Part shown: positions 40,232 to 42,861 of the stretch, piece by piece | How positions within the stretch are numbered: the first letter of the stretch is position 1 | Layout of the letters: the number at the start of each line of letters is the position of its first letter | Notes under the pieces: generated by a model | Databases searched by the model: none | The model's input: only the letters and a program-made list of their open reading frames with translations | What the model was told of the DNA's origin: nothing | Made by a program: the position numbers and the translations under genes | DNA from: Clostridiales bacterium UBA1742 | Lineage (GTDB): Bacteria > Bacillota > Clostridia > TANB77 > CAG-508 | Direction of reading: 5' to 3' | Assembly (NCBI GenBank): GCA_002314935.1 | Contig: DCHW01000024.1 | Location: forward strand, 1-42,861 | Length of the DNA: 42,861 nucleotides

Positions 40232-42856
40232 ATGGCAGAATTTTCACCTATGATGCAACATTATTTAAAAACAAAGGAAGAATATAAAGACGCAATATTA
40301 TTTTATAGATTAGGAGATTTTTATGAAATGTTCTTTGATGATGCAATAACAGCATCTAGAGAACTAGAAATAACATTAACTGGTAGAGATTGTGGTATGG
40401 AAGAAAGAGCTCCAATGTGTGGGGTTCCTTTTCATGCTGCAGATGCATATATTTCTAGACTTATAGAAAAAGGATATAAAGTTGCTATTTGTGAACAATT
40501 AGAAGATCCAAAAGAAGCAAAAGGAATTGTAAAAAGAGATGTTATAAGAGTTGTAACTCCTGGTACTGTTATAGAATCAAATATGTTAGATGAAAAGAAA
40601 AATAATTATATAATGTCTATTTATAAAGAAGGAATATTTTTCGGAATAGCAATATGCGATATAAGTACTGGAGAATTTATGAGTACTAAAATTGTAGAAA
40701 CAAATAACTTTGCAACCTTGTTAGATGAAATTTCTAAATATAATCCAGCTGAATTAATTGTAAATAAAATGCTTTTTGAATGTGAAGAAGAAATAAGAGA
40801 TATAAAATTAAAATTTAATTTGTATATTAATTACTTAGAAGATAGTATGTTTTCAGAGAAAACAGAAGCAATTTTACAAGAATATAATATAATAGCAGAT
40901 GATGGAGAAGTACTAGAAAATCTAGATAATAATACTTTTGAAGTAAAAGCAATAAACGGATTATTTGCATATTTAAATCAGACTCAAAAAATAAAACTAG
41001 AACATATAAATAATATTAAACTATATTCTGTTACAAAATATATGTTATTAAATTTAAGTACAAGAAGAAATTTGGAATTAACTGAAAAAATGCATGATAA
41101 ATCTAAAAAAGGAACATTACTATGGGTTTTAGATAAAACTGCCACATCAATGGGTGGAAGACTTTTAAGAAAATGGATAAATGAGCCGTTAATTGATAGC
41201 AAAGAGATAAATAAAAGATTAAATGCTGTAGAAGAAATAAAAGATAATATGATGCTAAGAGATGATATTACAGGTTTATTAAAAACAATATATGATATAG
41301 AAAGATTAGTTGGTAAAATTGCTTATGGGAATTCTAATGCAAGAGATTTAGTCTCACTTAAAGCATCATTAAAAAGATTACCAGAATTAAAACAAATTTT
41401 GGCAGGAACAAAATCTGAGTTGTTACAAAATTTATATATTAATTTAGATGAACAAAAAGATATATATGATTTAATAGAAAAAGCAATAATAGATGAACCA
41501 CCTATAACAGTTAAAGAAGGTGGGATAATAAAACAAGGATATAATGAACAAATTGATGAATATAAAAGAGCTAATCTAGAAGGAAAACAATGGTTAGTTA
41601 ATCTTGAACTTAAAGAAAAAGAAGAAACAGGAATTAAAAATTTAAAAATTGGATTTAACAAAGTATTTGGATATTTCCTAGAAGTTACAAAATCAAATTT
41701 ACAATTAGTACCATCAAAATATGTAAGAAAACAAACATTAACAAATTGTGAAAGATATATAACAGAAGAATTAAATGAGTTAGAAAGCAAAATATTGGGA
41801 GCAGAACAAAATTTAATAGCTTTAGAATATGAGTTGTTTATAGAAGTAAGAAACCGAATTGCAAAGAAATTAGAAAGTTTGCAAAAAACATCTAGTATTA
41901 TTTCTATGTTAGATGTAATTACATCTTTTGCAACAGTTGCAGAAGATATGAATTATACAAAACCACTTGTAAATAATAATAGTGTGATAGATATAAAAGA
42001 AGGAAGACATCCTGTTATTGAAAAAATTATACCAACAGGTACATTTGTGCAAAATGATACATATTTAGATAATTTAAATGATAGTTTTTCAATAATTACA
42101 GGACCTAATATGGCTGGTAAATCAACATATATGAGACAGGTTGCATTAATTACATTAATGGCTCAATGCGGAAGCTTTGTACCTGCAACATCTGCAACAA
42201 TAGGAGTTGTAGATAAAATATTTACGAGAGTTGGAGCATCTGATGATTTAAGTATGGGTCAAAGTACATTTATGCTAGAAATGATGGAAGTGGCTGAGAT
42301 ATTAAAAGAATCTACTAAAAAAAGCTTAATAATATTAGATGAAATTGGAAGAGGAACATCAACTTATGATGGATTATCAATTGCATGGGCTGTAGTTGAT
42401 TATATAAGTAATAAAGAAAAAAATGGAGCTAAAACTTTATTTGCAACTCATTATCATGAGCTTACAGAATTAGAAGAGCAATTGGATGGAGTAAAAAATT
42501 ATTCAATTGCTGTAAAAGAAAAAGGTGAAGATGTAATTTTCTTAAGAAAAATTGTAAGAGGTGGAACTGATGAAAGTTATGGTGTCCATGTTGCAAAATT
42601 AGCAGGAGTACCAAATGAGGTTGTAAAAAAAGCAAATGAAATTTTGAGAGGATTAGAAAGAAAAAGTATACTTGGCAAGAAAAATCTTGAAAAGGAAAAT
42701 AAAAAAGTTGCAAGTGGTCAACTAGATTTGTATAACTATAAACTTGCTGAAGTAGCACACGAAATTGATAAGATAAATTTAAATGAACTTACTCCAATAG
42801 ATGCCTTAAATATATTGGTTAAAATAAAAGATAAAATCAATATAGGTTTAAAATAG
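40232..42856 (+). CDS. mutS: DNA mismatch repair ATPase MutS
   Basis: The mismatch-recognition protein, 874 residues. The N-terminal mismatch-binding loop (LGDFYEMFFDDA, with the Phe-x-Glu-type motif), the core and clamp, the Walker A GPNMAGKSTYMRQ, the Walker B region IILDEIGRGTSTYDG and the ATHYHEL signature are all present. AAGGAG precedes the ATG, which is 1 nt after the miaB stop, so the two are co-transcribed and probably translationally coupled. Complete, ending 5 nt before the window end. No CGG codon within it. Confidence 0.98.
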   Translation: MAEFSPMMQHYLKTKEEYKDAILFYRLGDFYEMFFDDAITASRELEITLTGRDCGMEERAPMCGVPFHAADAYISRLIEKGYKVAICEQLEDPKEAKGIVKRDVIRVVTPGTVIESNMLDEKKNNYIMSIYKEGIFFGIAICDISTGEFMSTKIVETNNFATLLDEISKYNPAELIVNKMLFECEEEIRDIKLKFNLYINYLEDSMFSEKTEAILQEYNIIADDGEVLENLDNNTFEVKAINGLFAYLNQTQKIKLEHINNIKLYSVTKYMLLNLSTRRNLELTEKMHDKSKKGTLLWVLDKTATSMGGRLLRKWINEPLIDSKEINKRLNAVEEIKDNMMLRDDITGLLKTIYDIERLVGKIAYGNSNARDLVSLKASLKRLPELKQILAGTKSELLQNLYINLDEQKDIYDLIEKAIIDEPPITVKEGGIIKQGYNEQIDEYKRANLEGKQWLVNLELKEKEETGIKNLKIGFNKVFGYFLEVTKSNLQLVPSKYVRKQTLTNCERYITEELNELESKILGAEQNLIALEYELFIEVRNRIAKKLESLQKTSSIISMLDVITSFATVAEDMNYTKPLVNNNSVIDIKEGRHPVIEKIIPTGTFVQNDTYLDNLNDSFSIITGPNMAGKSTYMRQVALITLMAQCGSFVPATSATIGVVDKIFTRVGASDDLSMGQSTFMLEMMEVAEILKESTKKSLIILDEIGRGTSTYDGLSIAWAVVDYISNKEKNGAKTLFATHYHELTELEEQLDGVKNYSIAVKEKGEDVIFLRKIVRGGTDESYGVHVAKLAGVPNEVVKKANEILRGLERKSILGKKNLEKENKKVASGQLDLYNYKLAEVAHEIDKINLNELTPIDALNILVKIKDKINIGLK

Positions 42857-42861
42857 ATATG

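Overview
The window comes from the chromosome of a very AT-rich, endospore-forming Firmicute, most likely an uncultured member of the Clostridia. The evidence is the sporulation set (SpoVD-like PBP, SpoIIE, SpoIIID, YabG, a SipL-type DUF3794/LysM protein, YunB), the Veg protein, strong GGAGG ribosome binding sites, consensus sigma-A promoters and AGA-dominated arginine codon use. No rRNA, tRNA or CRISPR array was seen.

Layout: (1) 1-7.8 kb: spoVD (minus), rsmA, gdpP, spoIIE. (2) 7.8-12.2 kb: aspS, topB, rdgB. (3) 12.2-17.1 kb: a ComEC-like metallo-hydrolase between two DUF3006 genes, a kinase-like protein, a small transcription unit with a five-codon ORF, and asnS (minus). (4) 17.2-22.1 kb: a large fused ABC transporter, a PiT-type phosphate transporter and its DUF47/PhoU-like partner. 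(5) 22.1-24.0 kb: an accessory patch with a REP-like palindrome and a pilin-like, leucine-rich-repeat, extremely cysteine-rich protein. (6) 24.1-28.0 kb: spoIIID, yabG, veg, sipL-like, yunB. (7) 28.0-33.7 kb: an acyl-CoA synthetase, DUF1836, AIM24, rplM-rpsI (minus) and infC-rpmI-rplT with a leader attenuator. (8) 33.7-38.5 kb: an MgtA-type P-ATPase, an IS200-like element, a CAT-fold acyltransferase-like protein, a second REP-like palindrome and a 51-residue membrane protein. (9) 38.5-42.9 kb: rpmE, miaB, mutS.

Main finding: five genes (spoVD, gdpP, spoIIE, pit, miaB) are each split by an apparent +1 frameshift. In all five the break falls exactly on an in-frame CGG codon, and skipping its C restores the family sequence with a glycine (GGN). 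Reading every gene in both orientations by eye (about 12,900 codons), I found no other in-frame CGG. CGG therefore looks unavailable as an arginine codon here and appears to act as a +1 frameshift signal, so that CGGN in effect reads as a four-base glycine codon. All five genes should be treated as intact but recoded, not as pseudogenes. Second-rank observations are a probable AUA start codon in infC, the orphan five-codon transcription unit, and the cysteine-rich pilin-like protein.
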